From assembly GCA_027483765.1 (NCBI GenBank), contig JAIXTW010000002.1, positions 97,394-161,393 of the forward strand: 64,000 bases of DNA, read 5' to 3'. The position numbers were made by a program, and so were the translations under genes. This DNA comes from Streptomycetaceae bacterium. GTDB lineage: Bacteria; Actinomycetota; Actinomycetes; Nanopelagicales; Nanopelagicaceae. Every line of letters begins with the position of its first letter. Position 1 is the stretch's first letter. The notes below the pieces were generated by a model. That model ran no database searches. It was not told the DNA's origin and saw only the letters and a program-made list of their open reading frames with translations. Below, one piece after another: positions 38,549 through 48,685 of this stretch.

Positions 38549-39967
38549 CTAGATCTCTACACCGATGTACTTTGTCTGCAAGAACTCGTGCACGCCATCG
38601 AATCCACCTTCACGGCCTAGTCCTGATTGCTTTACGCCACCGAAAGGTGCCGCCGGATCAGAGAGCAAGCCTCGGTTGATTCCGACCATACCCGCTTCAA
38701 TTCCTTCGGCAAAACGAATTGCTCGCTTGAGATCTTCTGAGTACACGTAACTAATAAGTCCGTACTCGGTGTCATTAGCCATGACGAGCGCTTCTTCATC
38801 CGTATCAAAAAGAACAATAGGAGCAACCGGGCCAAAGACTTCGTTGGCCAAAATCTCATCATCTTTAGCAACTTCAAGAACTGTTGCTGGGTAGAAAGCC
38901 CCAGCACCTTCGGGAGTTGTGGCACCGAGGTGAATCTTGGCACCGCGAGCTTTAGAAGCATCAACTAATTCTGCAATCTTATTTCGCTCTTTCATGGAAA
39001 CACTTGCGCCAAGCTGTGTCCCAGCTTCGCGACCGACACCCATCTTCATTGCAGCCATTGCCTTAGTAAATTCTGCAATGAACTTATCGCCAATTGAACG
39101 TGCAACATAGATGCGATTTGCAGCAGTGCATGCAGCCCCACCATTGCGCATCTTTGCCATCATCAAACCTTTAACAGCTTCTTCAATATTTGCATCATCT
39201 AATACAACAAATGGCGCATTTCCGCCGAGCTCCATCGAGCAGCGAATAACTTGATCTGCCGCTTCTTTGAGCAGAATCTTTCCAACAAATGTTGAGCCAG
39301 TAAATGAAAGATTCTTTACTCGGTCATCGTGAAGCAATTTGCTAATTGCTGGACCTGTTTGTGCTGGAAGAATTACATTTAATACACCCTTTGGCAATCC
39401 GCAACGTTCAAGAATGTCTACGATTGCGAGCGCAGTCAGTGGAGTTTCACCAGCAGGTTTTAAAATCATGGTGCAGCCTGCAGCAATTGCTGGTCCAATT
39501 TTGCGAGTTGCCATTCCAGCAGGAAAATTCCACGGAGTAATCAGAAGTGAAACACCAATGGGTTGGTGCGTGACCAAGATTCGCTTATCCCCCGATGGCG
39601 CCATTCGGAAATCACCTGAGATGCGCACAGTCTCTTCCGCGAACCAGCGGAAAAATTCGGCGGCGTAATTTACTTCTGCCTTTGCATCAGGCAGGGCCTT
39701 GCCGTTCTCTTTCGAAATCAGCTCAGCCAAGTAATCAGCTTCGGCAATCATGGTTTCAAATGCCTTACGCAAAATTTCACTTCGCACACGTGGGGCGGTC
39801 TTCGCCCAGGAGGCGGCGGCGCGGTCGGCGGCGGCTACGGCGGCTAGGTTCTGTTCGTCACTAGATGTGGCAACTTTGGCTATAACTGAGCCATCGCTTG
39901 GATCGAGAACATCTACAGTGCCGGTTCCATCTAACCATTGACCATCTATATATAACTGAGTGCGCAT
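38549..39967 (-). CDS. gabD: NAD(P)-dependent succinate-semialdehyde dehydrogenase
   Basis: This 472-aa aldehyde dehydrogenase has MELGGNAPFVVLD with the general-base Glu and GGAACTAANRIYV with the catalytic Cys. The sequence pattern (TPWNFPAGMATRKIGPA and GRPGGFDGVHEFLQTKY-like end) fits GabD-type enzymes that oxidise succinate semialdehyde to succinate. Other short-chain aldehydes are possible substrates. TATGCT lies 6 nt before the ATG. Confidence 0.87.
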   Translation of the reverse strand: MRTQLYIDGQWLDGTGTVDVLDPSDGSVIAKVATSSDEQNLAAVAAADRAAASWAKTAPRVRSEILRKAFETMIAEADYLAELISKENGKALPDAKAEVNYAAEFFRWFAEETVRISGDFRMAPSGDKRILVTHQPIGVSLLITPWNFPAGMATRKIGPAIAAGCTMILKPAGETPLTALAIVDILERCGLPKGVLNVILPAQTGPAISKLLHDDRVKNLSFTGSTFVGKILLKEAADQVIRCSMELGGNAPFVVLDDANIEEAVKGLMMAKMRNGGAACTAANRIYVARSIGDKFIAEFTKAMAAMKMGVGREAGTQLGASVSMKERNKIAELVDASKARGAKIHLGATTPEGAGAFYPATVLEVAKDDEILANEVFGPVAPIVLFDTDEEALVMANDTEYGLISYVYSEDLKRAIRFAEGIEAGMVGINRGLLSDPAAPFGGVKQSGLGREGGFDGVHEFLQTKYIGVEI

Positions 39968-39973
39968 AAGATA

Positions 39974-39979
39974 AGCATA
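39974..39979 (-). promoter_or_regulatory. Leaderless -10 box of gabD
   Basis: TATGCT on the minus strand, 6 nt before the ATG at 39967. Confidence 0.5.
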
Positions 39980-40060
39980 CTTACGAGTTATCGATGGGTC
40001 ACCTAAACTGGTTACCCGCGCAATGGTGATGCTTTAACTGCAACACCCGAGGGAGTAGTA

Positions 40061-42400
40061 GTGGCCAAGTCTTGGACCGATGATGCACCGGAGCCGGTAG
40101 CACTTCAAGAACATGCACATGTGAAGGATCCGTTCTCGTACAAGGTAAAGCGCTTCTTCCTAGGTGGCGCACTCAATCGCCACTCACTTGGCCATCAGCG
40201 TCTGAGCAAGCGATACGGGCTTGGGATTCTCTCCTCTGACTGCATCTCATCTTCTGCCTACGGCTCCGAACAAATTTTGATTGCGCTCCTTCCGGCATTT
40301 GGACTTGCTGCGTTTGCAATCTTGATGCCGATGACAGCAATCGTTCTTGTGATTCTTGTAATCATTACCTTGTCATATCGAAATGTCATCGACGTCTATA
40401 CAAAAACGGGTGGCGCATACATAGTCTCGCGCGATAACTTCGGACCGGTTGTGGCACAAATTGCAGCTGTCGCTCTGATGCTTGATTACATTGTCACTCT
40501 CGCAATTCAAGCCGCTGCTGGTGTCGCCGCAATTATTTCCACCTTCCCCGCGGCAGAACCGTGGAAGATGCATATGATCTTTGCCGTCATTGCACTTCTT
40601 ACCTACGGAAACTTGCGCGGCGTAAAAGAAGCTGGAAAAGCATTTGCATTTCCCACCTACTTCTTCGTCGGATGTATGTTCATTGTCTTTGGAATGGGTC
40701 TCTACCGATTAGCAAATGGAACGCTGCCGGTCCTGGATACAGATCTTCCTGGCGCAGTCGAACTTGGTGAACCACAAGGGCTACTCACATTTGCCGCCAT
40801 TTTTATCTTGCTCCGGGCCTTTGCAAATGGTGGATCTTCTCTTACTGGCTTAGAAGCAATATCTGATGGTGTTGCCCTCTTCAAAGCGCCAGAGCATGTC
40901 AATGCAAAACGCACTCTTGTAATCATGAGCTGCCTCCTTGGAACTCTAGTTTTGGGTGTTTCTTACTTTGCTCATCACATTCACGCGATGCCTTATGAAT
41001 CAGGCGTGCCGACGGTGATTTCACAGATTGCTAAAGCTGCTGTCGGAAACGGTGCATTCGGATCGTTTATGTTTATTATGGTTCAGCTGGCAACGATGCT
41101 TATTTTATTTGCCGGCGCGAACACCACATACAGTGCATTTCCGCTACTAGTTAACTTTGTTGCATCAGATGGGTATCTGCCACGTCAATTAACTAAGCGC
41201 GGACACCGCCTGGCATTCTCAAATGGCATTCTATTACTTGCAGGTGGCGGAATCTTCTTGGTAGTTATTACGGCAGGATCTGTCGAGCATCTAGTTGCGT
41301 TCTACGCTCTCGGTGTCTTTACCGGATTTATGTTGGCTGGTTTCGGAATGACGCGATACTTCCAGCGCACAAAACCACAGGGATGGAAGGTGAAAGCTTT
41401 CATCAACGGACTCGCAGGTTCGATTTCATTAGCAATCGTCGTCATCTTCTCCGTTGTGAAATTTACGCAAGGTGCATGGTTAGTCCTTGTCATGGCTCCA
41501 ATTTTGGTTGCCACATTCTTACGACTTCGCCGTCAATACACTCGCGAGCAAGAAGTGCTCTCCGTTAAAGGTGAGCAAGAGCGCGCGACATCAATGGCTC
41601 GCCACGATGTAACAGTTTTTATCGATAGCGTTGATATCGCTACCGTGGGCGCAGTCCGTTATGCGCGCAGCCTGAAACCACACAAGTTAAAGGCAGTTCA
41701 CTTTGTCATCGATGACCGTCGTGCCGAAGATATTCAGCGAGCATGGGCAGAATCTGATGCGGTAGAAGATGTTCAACTCGAACTGATTGATTGCCCAGAT
41801 CGACGTATCGCTAACTCCGCGCTCGACTACGCAATCCGCAAAACCGAGAAACCAGATGTGGAGTTAACCATTCTTCTTCCTCGTCGCTCTTACTCACGAT
41901 TCTTAGGCCGTTTACTGCATGATCAAACAGCGGAAGAGATCGCGGCACCTATTTCGCAACTTCAGCGCGTAGTAGCAACGATTGTTCCATTTGACGTCAA
42001 CCGAATTTCTTCCGGAAAACCGCTGGTGGTCAACCATGATCGCGAACATATTGCCCGGATTAAACCAACAGAGATTCAAAAGCCAGTGCAGGAAGCACCA
42101 AGAATTTTCGCTCCGATTACACACTATGCCGATGATGTAACTCCTATTGGAGAGATTCAATGGCGTAAGCGTTCCATGGTCCATGGCCGTGTTACCTCGA
42201 TATCCACTGCGCCAAGTGGTTCAGCGCCAACACTTCAAGTCGAAGTTTGGGATCACAGTGGCGGAATTACCTTGAACTTCTTAGGTCGTCGCGAAATCGC
42301 AGGATTGGAAGTTGGCATGGAACTACGCGCGGAAGGAATGGTCGGAGAAGAAGACGGCCAGCTTGTTATTTTAAATCCGTCGTACGAACTACTTATCTGA
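40061..42400 (+). CDS. APC-superfamily permease with C-terminal OB-fold domain
   Basis: This 779-aa protein has an APC amino-acid-type transporter core (about 12 helices, residues 55-490; LSSDCISSSAYGSEQIL is the first-helix signature). A soluble region (about 510-690) follows with TVFIDSVDIATVGAVRYARSL, a Rossmann-like domain. The last 80 residues (RSMVHGRVTSIS, LEVGMELRAEGMVGEEDG, ILNPSYELL) resemble OB-fold nucleic-acid-binding proteins that are separate genes in many Actinobacteria. The GTG start has GAGGGAG upstream. The substrate is unknown. Confidence 0.82.
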   Translation: MAKSWTDDAPEPVALQEHAHVKDPFSYKVKRFFLGGALNRHSLGHQRLSKRYGLGILSSDCISSSAYGSEQILIALLPAFGLAAFAILMPMTAIVLVILVIITLSYRNVIDVYTKTGGAYIVSRDNFGPVVAQIAAVALMLDYIVTLAIQAAAGVAAIISTFPAAEPWKMHMIFAVIALLTYGNLRGVKEAGKAFAFPTYFFVGCMFIVFGMGLYRLANGTLPVLDTDLPGAVELGEPQGLLTFAAIFILLRAFANGGSSLTGLEAISDGVALFKAPEHVNAKRTLVIMSCLLGTLVLGVSYFAHHIHAMPYESGVPTVISQIAKAAVGNGAFGSFMFIMVQLATMLILFAGANTTYSAFPLLVNFVASDGYLPRQLTKRGHRLAFSNGILLLAGGGIFLVVITAGSVEHLVAFYALGVFTGFMLAGFGMTRYFQRTKPQGWKVKAFINGLAGSISLAIVVIFSVVKFTQGAWLVLVMAPILVATFLRLRRQYTREQEVLSVKGEQERATSMARHDVTVFIDSVDIATVGAVRYARSLKPHKLKAVHFVIDDRRAEDIQRAWAESDAVEDVQLELIDCPDRRIANSALDYAIRKTEKPDVELTILLPRRSYSRFLGRLLHDQTAEEIAAPISQLQRVVATIVPFDVNRISSGKPLVVNHDREHIARIKPTEIQKPVQEAPRIFAPITHYADDVTPIGEIQWRKRSMVHGRVTSISTAPSGSAPTLQVEVWDHSGGITLNFLGRREIAGLEVGMELRAEGMVGEEDGQLVILNPSYELLI

Positions 42401-42817
42401 GAAGAAATCTTTCAGCAACTGCGCACATTCACTTTCCTTAACGCCTGCGGTCACCTCTACCTTAAAGATTGATCGTGGATCTCGAAGCACATCCCACACC
42501 GATCCCACAGCTCCGGCCTTTTCATCCCAAGCTCCAAAAATTAGGTGTGAGATTCTTGATTGCGCGATAGCACCGGCACACATTGCACACGGTTCAAGGG
42601 TGACAACCAGAGTGCAACCATCAAGTCGTGAATTCTGTAATCGTGAGGCTGCGTTCCGAATCGCTACGACTTCAGCATGTGCGGTCGGATCGTTGTGAGC
42701 TTCTCGCTCATTAGTGCCTTTGCCAATTACAACGCCATCTTTATTGAGAACTATCGCACCGACTGGAACATCTCCTGTGCTCACAGCACTACGAGCAATT
42801 GCAATTGCCTCGCTCAT
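42389..42817 (-). CDS. tadA: tRNA-adenosine(34) deaminase TadA
   Basis: This 142-aa zinc deaminase has HAE (His47, Glu49) and PCAMC (Cys77, Cys80). It converts A34 of tRNA-Arg(ACG), encoded at 63921-63993, to inosine. The fold and length match TadA rather than cytosine deaminase. Its end overlaps the permease gene by 12 bp. Confidence 0.92.
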   Translation of the reverse strand: MSEAIAIARSAVSTGDVPVGAIVLNKDGVVIGKGTNEREAHNDPTAHAEVVAIRNAASRLQNSRLDGCTLVVTLEPCAMCAGAIAQSRISHLIFGAWDEKAGAVGSVWDVLRDPRSIFKVEVTAGVKESECAQLLKDFFSDK

Positions 42818-42846
42818 TAACTCATCAGGTGTACGGAGTGAAATTT

Positions 42847-43332
42847 CTATGACTCCAACAACTCTGCAAATTGCTCTCCAAAACCTAATCGGTGAGCGAT
42901 CGCTTCAATGAGTTCATCGGGAAACAAATCTGCGTCATCGCAGAGCGTAGAAAGTTCCATATGAGGTAGCCCAAGGTCAGCAAAAATATCTAAATCTCCG
43001 GTGGGCAGCGGTTCATCTTCTTCATCTGGTGCATCGATATCTGCGATTTCTAAGAACTCTGCCGCAACTTCATAATCAAGTGCTGCGGTGAGGTCGCTCA
43101 TGAAATATTTAACGTGGCTACCTAGTACACGAATTGCAATAAAGAATTCGTCGTCAATTGCGATTAGAGCAACTGCCCCACCATTAGTTTGCTGCTTCTT
43201 TAATCGATCAATGATGTGAGTTAAGTCATCGGGGTCAGGCAAGACTGCAAGAGACCAGCGGCCGTCTTCATGCCACGCCTCAACTGCGAAGTCCTGGGTC
43301 TGCTCTGACACATCTCCCATATTGGCACTCAT
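42847..43332 (-). CDS. TadA-associated protein
   Basis: This 161-aa acidic protein is the usual actinobacterial partner encoded beside tad[31 protein letters not shown], then a central FFIAIRV strand and an acidic linker before a C-terminal helix. The role is unknown. The start is uncertain: ATG at 43332 or 43320, neither with a ribosome site; the frame also opens at 43368, sharing CATG with the upp start. Confidence 0.8.
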   Translation of the reverse strand: MSANMGDVSEQTQDFAVEAWHEDGRWSLAVLPDPDDLTHIIDRLKKQQTNGGAVALIAIDDEFFIAIRVLGSHVKYFMSDLTAALDYEVAAEFLEIADIDAPDEEDEPLPTGDLDIFADLGLPHMELSTLCDDADLFPDELIEAIAHRLGFGEQFAELLES

Positions 43333-43353
43333 TGGATTAGAAAGAAAGCCCTG

Positions 43354-43359
43354 TAAGGT
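43354..43359 (+). promoter_or_regulatory. Leaderless -10 box of upp
   Basis: TAAGGT is followed by 7 nt and the ATG at 43367. Confidence 0.45.
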
Positions 43360-43366
43360 AGATGAC

Positions 43367-44005
43367 ATGAAAGTTCACGTTGCGAACCACCCGTTAATCT
43401 CTCATAAATTAACTATTTTGCGCGACGAAAAGACAGATTCTCCAACTTTTAGACTTCTTGTCGAAGAGCTCGTGACCTTACTTGCTTATGAAGCAACACG
43501 TGACGTTCGCACCACAACGATTTCAATCAAGACACCGGTTACTGCAACAACAGGTTCAGTAATAGCCGAGCCCCGTCCGGTAGTAGTTCCAATTCTGAGA
43601 GCCGGCTTGGGAATGCTTGAAGGAATGACAAAGTTATTGCCAACTGCTCAAGTTGGATTCCTCGGAATGGTCCGTGATGAAGTCACACTTCAGGCCAGCA
43701 CATATGCCAATCGACTTCCAGAAGATTTATCTGGGCGCCAGTGTTTTGTGCTCGACCCAATGCTGGCAACAGGTGGCACGCTGGTGATGGCAATTGATTA
43801 CCTCATTGAACGTGGGGCTAACGAAATTACCGCCATCTGCTTATTGGCGGCGCCAGAAGGAATTAAAGCGCTCGAAGATCAATTTAAAGATTCAGGAATT
43901 CCAATCACCTTAGTAACCGGATCTCTTGATGAAAAGTTAAATGAAAAGGGTTACATCGTTCCTGGTTTAGGCGATGCTGGTGACCGACTTTACGGAGTTG
44001 TGTAA
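43367..44005 (+). CDS. upp: Uracil phosphoribosyltransferase
   Basis: This 212-aa salvage enzyme makes UMP from uracil and [18 protein letters not shown] is the PRPP loop, [13 protein letters not shown] and the C-terminal [11 protein letters not shown] the uracil site. The ATG at 43367 is used because [15 protein letters not shown] is the family N-terminus and a -10 box is in place. Confidence 0.96.
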   Translation: MKVHVANHPLISHKLTILRDEKTDSPTFRLLVEELVTLLAYEATRDVRTTTISIKTPVTATTGSVIAEPRPVVVPILRAGLGMLEGMTKLLPTAQVGFLGMVRDEVTLQASTYANRLPEDLSGRQCFVLDPMLATGGTLVMAIDYLIERGANEITAICLLAAPEGIKALEDQFKDSGIPITLVTGSLDEKLNEKGYIVPGLGDAGDRLYGVV

Positions 44006-45382
44006 ATGGCATCTACCTCCCCCGGCTACGGCATCACTATTCGCGTTGAAGGCTCCCCAGAACTTCAACCTGTTGCGCTCATTACCACGACGATAACCAA
44101 CGCAGGTGCGACTATCACCGCTCTCGATGTTGTTGAATCTTTGCTGGAAAAGGTTGTCATCGACGTAACGTGCGACACCATCGATGCTGATCACGCGCAA
44201 CAGATTCATAACGCTCTTTCTGCAAACCAGGGGCTCACTGTTCGCAAAGTCAGTGATCGCACATTCTTACTTCATCTCGGTGGAAAAATCGAAGTGACTT
44301 CAAAAGTTCCTCTGAAAACTCGTGATGATTTATCGCGCGCCTATACACCTGGCGTTGCACGAATCTCACAAGCCATCGTCGATGATCCTTCAGATGTCCG
44401 TCGCCTGACTATGAAGCGAAATACCGTTGCAGTTGTTACCGATGGTTCTGCCGTACTCGGACTTGGAAATATCGGCCCTGCGGCTGCGCTGCCCGTCATG
44501 GAAGGCAAGGCCGCACTCTTTAAGCGCTTTGCGAATGTAGACGCGTGGCCTGTATGTCTTGATACTCAAGATGTTGATGAAATTGTTCGCACCGTGCAGC
44601 TCATCGCTCCGGTATATGGCGGAATTAATCTTGAAGATATCTCAGCACCCCGTTGCTTTGAAGTTGAGCGCCGACTTCGCGAACTGCTCGATATTCCAGT
44701 TTTTCATGATGACCAGCATGGCACCGCAATAGTTGTTCTAGCGGCTCTGCGAAACGCGCTGAAGTTAGTAAAGAAAGATATGTCTAAAGTAAAGATTGTG
44801 ATGAGCGGAGCCGGTGCTGCCGGAACAGCAATTGCCCGACTATTAGTTTTAAGTGGTGCTCAAAACATCATTGCATTCGATAAAGATGGTGTCATCAATA
44901 AGGACTCAACATCAACTGATCCAATGCGTTCTTGGTTTATCGAACACTCGAATGCGGGCAACTTCACCGGAGATGTCCACCAAGCAATGGCTGGCGCCGA
45001 TATCTTTATTGGAGTAAGTGCTCCTCACGTTCTTAATGAAGAGGACGTCGCATCCATGGCTGCAGGTTCAATTGTTTTTGCACTTGCAAACCCAGATCCC
45101 GAAATTGATCCTGCGATTGCACGTAAGTACGCCGCTGTCGTTGCCACCGGGCGCAGTGATCACCCAAATCAAATTAACAATGTGCTGGCCTTCCCGGGTA
45201 TTTTCCGCGGCCTGCTCGATGCCCAAGCCCATAAAATTACAGATAAGTTGCTAGTGGCAGCTGCAGAAGCGATTGCCGATTGCGTCAGCCCATCGCAGCT
45301 CAACACTTCTTTCATTGTTCCTAGCGTCTTCGACCCTAATGTCGTAACAAAAGTAGCAGCGGCGGTAAAGGCTTCGGTGTGA
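44006..45382 (+). CDS. NAD-dependent malic enzyme with N-terminal ACT domain
   Basis: This 458-aa protein oxidatively decarboxylates malate to pyruvate. An N-terminal ACT-type domain (about 1-80) precedes the malic core: YTPGVARIS, HDDQHGTAIV (metal site) and VMSGAGAAGTAIARL (NAD loop). The ACT domain suggests amino-acid control. It starts right after the upp stop and overlaps the DedA gene by 4 nt (GTGA). Confidence 0.93.
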   Translation: MASTSPGYGITIRVEGSPELQPVALITTTITNAGATITALDVVESLLEKVVIDVTCDTIDADHAQQIHNALSANQGLTVRKVSDRTFLLHLGGKIEVTSKVPLKTRDDLSRAYTPGVARISQAIVDDPSDVRRLTMKRNTVAVVTDGSAVLGLGNIGPAAALPVMEGKAALFKRFANVDAWPVCLDTQDVDEIVRTVQLIAPVYGGINLEDISAPRCFEVERRLRELLDIPVFHDDQHGTAIVVLAALRNALKLVKKDMSKVKIVMSGAGAAGTAIARLLVLSGAQNIIAFDKDGVINKDSTSTDPMRSWFIEHSNAGNFTGDVHQAMAGADIFIGVSAPHVLNEEDVASMAAGSIVFALANPDPEIDPAIARKYAAVVATGRSDHPNQINNVLAFPGIFRGLLDAQAHKITDKLLVAAAEAIADCVSPSQLNTSFIVPSVFDPNVVTKVAAAVKASV

Positions 45383-46002
45383 TTGAACTAGCTGCATCCT
45401 TTGATTCTCAACTCTCATCTCTCGCTCCCTTTATTTTCTACATAATTGTCGGAGCTATAGTCTTCGTTGAAACGGGACTTTTCTTCGGCTTTTGGCTACC
45501 CGGTGATTCAATATTGTTTAGCGCAGGACTCGTCGCTGCTTCACACGGAAATATCAACATTGCACTTCTAGTCACAATAATTGTGGCTGCTGCATTCTTT
45601 GGTGACCAGGTCGGGTTTGTCATTGGTCGAGTTGTTGGTCGTCCATATCTGGATAAGAGGGAATCACCACGAATTCAGCGAATGATTGCTCGTTCTGAAC
45701 GCTTTTATGAACACACAGGTTGGTGGGCCGTTGTTGCCGCTCGCTTCTTCCCTTGGTTTAGAACATTTGTGCCACCGATAGCTGGTGCATCAAAGATGAA
45801 TTACTACAAATTTTTGTCAGCAAATATTGTTGGTGCAGTCCTGTGGGGCGCAGGGATAACTCTTGCTGGTTTTTATGCGGCCTCTTTGCCTTGGGTTAAG
45901 ACCTCTTCTTATGCAATTGCCGCGTTCTTTATTACTGCTTCAATCGTTTCCGCGACTGTGAATTATTTACGCCACCGACGAGCACTCCAAAGTAAGTCAT
46001 AA
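45379..46002 (+). CDS. DedA-family membrane protein
   Basis: This 207-aa protein shows DedA features: FVETGLFFGFWLPGDSILFSAG, FFGDQVGFVIGRVVGRPYL, and ARFFPWFRTFVPPIAGASKMNY with the conserved Arg residues. These proteins act in lipid scrambling (for example undecaprenyl phosphate recycling). The C-terminal 71 nt overlap the convergent DMT transporter. The start is GTG. Confidence 0.92.
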   Translation: MIELAASFDSQLSSLAPFIFYIIVGAIVFVETGLFFGFWLPGDSILFSAGLVAASHGNINIALLVTIIVAAAFFGDQVGFVIGRVVGRPYLDKRESPRIQRMIARSERFYEHTGWWAVVAARFFPWFRTFVPPIAGASKMNYYKFLSANIVGAVLWGAGITLAGFYAASLPWVKTSSYAIAAFFITASIVSATVNYLRHRRALQSKS

Positions 46003-46888
46003 CAATTCCTGCAACAAGATAAGCACTTACCTGCACGCCTTCGGTTGGGGAGTAGAAATCAATTAGCAGCGATCCAACCAACTGTCCTCCGACGCTAAAG
46101 AGGGTAAAAGTTAATACCCCTAAGTGTTGAACGATGGTAGATGTGAAAGCAATATAAATAACCCCGATGACGCCACCGGTGTAAATCCACCACGGTCCGG
46201 CAGGTAACGGAACAAGTTCTGTTGGACCAAAGGCTATGAGAATCGATAAGAAGATAACCAGAAACGCTGTACCCATAATGAAATTAAGTAATGACGTTGT
46301 AAAACTCTGGTGTGAATGTTCATTAATTTGACCATTGAGTGCGCGTTGAACGCCAACGATTGCTCCAGCGATACACCCCAAGAAAACTGCCAATATCGAA
46401 AGATTTCGGGCATCAAGTCGATCAAAGACTGAGATAAATACTGCAAATACAGTGAAAAGGGCCGCTGCAATTCGACGCGATGTAATGCGCTTCTTTCCCC
46501 CACCTGTAAGTCCGATTCGATCAACAATAAGTGATGCCGCTGTCTGACCAGCAATCGATGCAACTGAATAAATTGCCACTCCGATAAGGGGCACGATGTG
46601 GGTTTGCACAGCGACGAAGCTTCCCCCCAGTGCTCCTGCAAATAGTGTCCACGTAGGTAACTCTTTGCGCATCACCGCACCGCGTAGATTTTTTGCACCT
46701 GCCTTTATTGATGGGTTAAAGAGTGCAATCACAGCAATAATAATTAAGCCTGATCCGAATGAAACAAGTGCTGCCTGAACCCCGCTGCCAATGCGATGCG
46801 AGAGTTCTCCGTTGGCTCGGGCCTGAAGGGCAATCATGACTCCTGATATTGCCGCCAGGAAATCTAAGCGTTGCGTCTTTTTGGACAT
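45932..46888 (-). CDS. DMT transporter, YdcZ (DUF606) type
   Basis: This 318-aa protein has ten hydrophobic segments in two homologous halves with ISGVMIALQARANGELSH and GVQRALNGQINEHS, the repeated motif of the YdcZ family. The substrate is unknown. TAGGAT lies 6 nt before the ATG. Its 3' end runs 71 bp into the dedA gene, the longest overlap in the window. Confidence 0.87.
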   Translation of the reverse strand: MSKKTQRLDFLAAISGVMIALQARANGELSHRIGSGVQAALVSFGSGLIIIAVIALFNPSIKAGAKNLRGAVMRKELPTWTLFAGALGGSFVAVQTHIVPLIGVAIYSVASIAGQTAASLIVDRIGLTGGGKKRITSRRIAAALFTVFAVFISVFDRLDARNLSILAVFLGCIAGAIVGVQRALNGQINEHSHQSFTTSLLNFIMGTAFLVIFLSILIAFGPTELVPLPAGPWWIYTGGVIGVIYIAFTSTIVQHLGVLTFTLFSVGGQLVGSLLIDFYSPTEGVQVSAYLVAGIVMTYFGVLVGGVNNSQSRKRLKQ

Positions 46889-46894
46889 GAAGTA

Positions 46895-46900
46895 ATCCTA
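46895..46900 (-). promoter_or_regulatory. Leaderless -10 box of the YdcZ-type gene
   Basis: TAGGAT on the minus strand, 6 nt before the ATG at 46888, in the 12-nt gap after the ABC-F stop. Confidence 0.5.
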
Positions 46901-48673
46901 TTAACTTTCGAGAGCTAGAGTCACTGCCAACCACTCTTCTTCTCGCCCAGCAAGTTCACTCTCCGTGGCGGCGAGTTCAGTGGCAATCTCAACTAAACGT
47001 TGGTGATTAGCGCTTTCACGTTCTTGTTCAGCAAGTAGATTCGCAATTCGCTCTTTACCTTTTGCTATCTGCTTCTCAACTCGCGCGAGATCTTTTTTGA
47101 GCTGTCTCTCTTCGGCCGCACTTGAGCCTGTTCCAGACTTTGTCGCTGAACTACTCTGCGAGCTAAGTGCTTCGGCACGTTGCTCAAGATACTGATCTAC
47201 CCCGCGAGGTAAATCACGAAGTTTCTCATCTCCCAACAAGCCATAGAAGCGATCACAGACTCGCTCTAAGAAGTATCTATCGTGAGAAATAACAATCAGG
47301 GTTCCACCGTAACTATCTAGCAAGTCTTCTAGCTCGGTTAAGGTTTCGATATCAAAGTCATTTGTCGGCTCATCCAGTAGAACCACATTCGGAGAATCCA
47401 TCAATAGGCGAGTGAGCTGTAAGCGACGACGTTCACCGCCAGATAGATTTCCAACTGGAGTCCACTGGGCATCACGATCAAAACCTAGACGCTCACATAG
47501 TTGCGATGCAGATAACGTCTTGCCTTTACCAATTTCGACATGTGTTGCAACTTTTTCCACGGCTTCGAGCAAGCGCCACTCAGGATTTAACTCATCTAGA
47601 TGTTGGGTTAAGAAGGCCACTTTGACGGTAATGCCGGTGACAAGTTTTCCGCCCGAAAGTTGATGCAAGCCCGCCAAAGTGCGCATCAGCGTTGTCTTTC
47701 CGGCGCCATTAACTCCCACAATTCCGATTCGATCTCCCGGACCGATGTTCCACGTTAAATCCCCAATGAGTTTTTTGTCGCCAGCATTTATAACAGCGTG
47801 GTGTAATTCAAAGACGGTATTACCTAAGCGATTGAGTGCAAACTTTAAAAGTTCAGTGGAGTCTCGTGGTGCCGGCTCAGCAGAAATCAATTCGTTTGCA
47901 GCATCGACTCGGAACTTGGGTTTGGTGGTTCTAGCTGGAGCACCGCGTCGAAGCCAGGCTAGTTCTTTGCGAATTAGATTATTTCTACGAGCATCCAAAA
48001 CATTTGCTTGGCGTGATCGCTCAGCTTTTGCCAGAACAAATGCCGAATAACCTCCGTCATACTCTTCGACTTTTCCGAGAACGACTTCCCATGTGCGATC
48101 AGTGACGGCATCTAAGAACCATCGATCGTGCGTCACAACTAATAGCGCTAAATCTTTTCTATTATTTAAATGTTGAGCAAGCCAGGCAACTCCTTCGACA
48201 TCTAAATGGTTTGTCGGCTCATCTAGCAGGATTAAATCAAGATCATCGATCAGTAATTTTGCTAGACCCACTCGTCTTTTCTCGCCACCCGATAAAGATG
48301 CAAAAACTCGCTCAAATAGGTGGTCATCAAATCCACCAAAGAGACCAGTAAAGATTTCACGAATCTTTGGATCGCTAGCCCATTCATGTTTCTCGCGATT
48401 ACCAATGACAACATCACCCACTGTTGCATCTGCTGCGGCTGTATCAATTTGAGAAAGAATTCCAATGCGTGCAGCGCTTGATTTTGTTACCCGGCCTGAA
48501 TCTGGTTCTTCCGTACCTGCAATAATCTTCATCAAAGTGCTCTTGCCAGAACCGTTGCGTCCAACTATTCCGATTCGATCGCCCTCTGAAACACCAAGTG
48601 AAACCCCATCAAGAAGTGGGCGAATATCAAAGGCTTTAAAAACCTCTTCGACATTTACAACGTTGCGCGCCAC
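46901..48673 (-). CDS. ABC-F ATPase, Uup-like
   Basis: This 590-aa soluble protein has two ABC domains: Walker A GRNGSGKS (38-45) and later GVNGAGKTT, each with LSGGE(K/R)RR and DEPTNHLD/DEPTNDFD, separated by a charged linker. The C-terminal coiled coil (KDLARVEKQIAKGKERIANLL) is like Uup, which binds branched DNA or ribosomes. No membrane domain is present. The start is GTG. Confidence 0.9.
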   Translation of the reverse strand: MARNVVNVEEVFKAFDIRPLLDGVSLGVSEGDRIGIVGRNGSGKSTLMKIIAGTEEPDSGRVTKSSAARIGILSQIDTAAADATVGDVVIGNREKHEWASDPKIREIFTGLFGGFDDHLFERVFASLSGGEKRRVGLAKLLIDDLDLILLDEPTNHLDVEGVAWLAQHLNNRKDLALLVVTHDRWFLDAVTDRTWEVVLGKVEEYDGGYSAFVLAKAERSRQANVLDARRNNLIRKELAWLRRGAPARTTKPKFRVDAANELISAEPAPRDSTELLKFALNRLGNTVFELHHAVINAGDKKLIGDLTWNIGPGDRIGIVGVNGAGKTTLMRTLAGLHQLSGGKLVTGITVKVAFLTQHLDELNPEWRLLEAVEKVATHVEIGKGKTLSASQLCERLGFDRDAQWTPVGNLSGGERRRLQLTRLLMDSPNVVLLDEPTNDFDIETLTELEDLLDSYGGTLIVISHDRYFLERVCDRFYGLLGDEKLRDLPRGVDQYLEQRAEALSSQSSSATKSGTGSSAAEERQLKKDLARVEKQIAKGKERIANLLAEQERESANHQRLVEIATELAATESELAGREEEWLAVTLALES

Positions 48674-48685
48674 GGTAGGAGAGCG

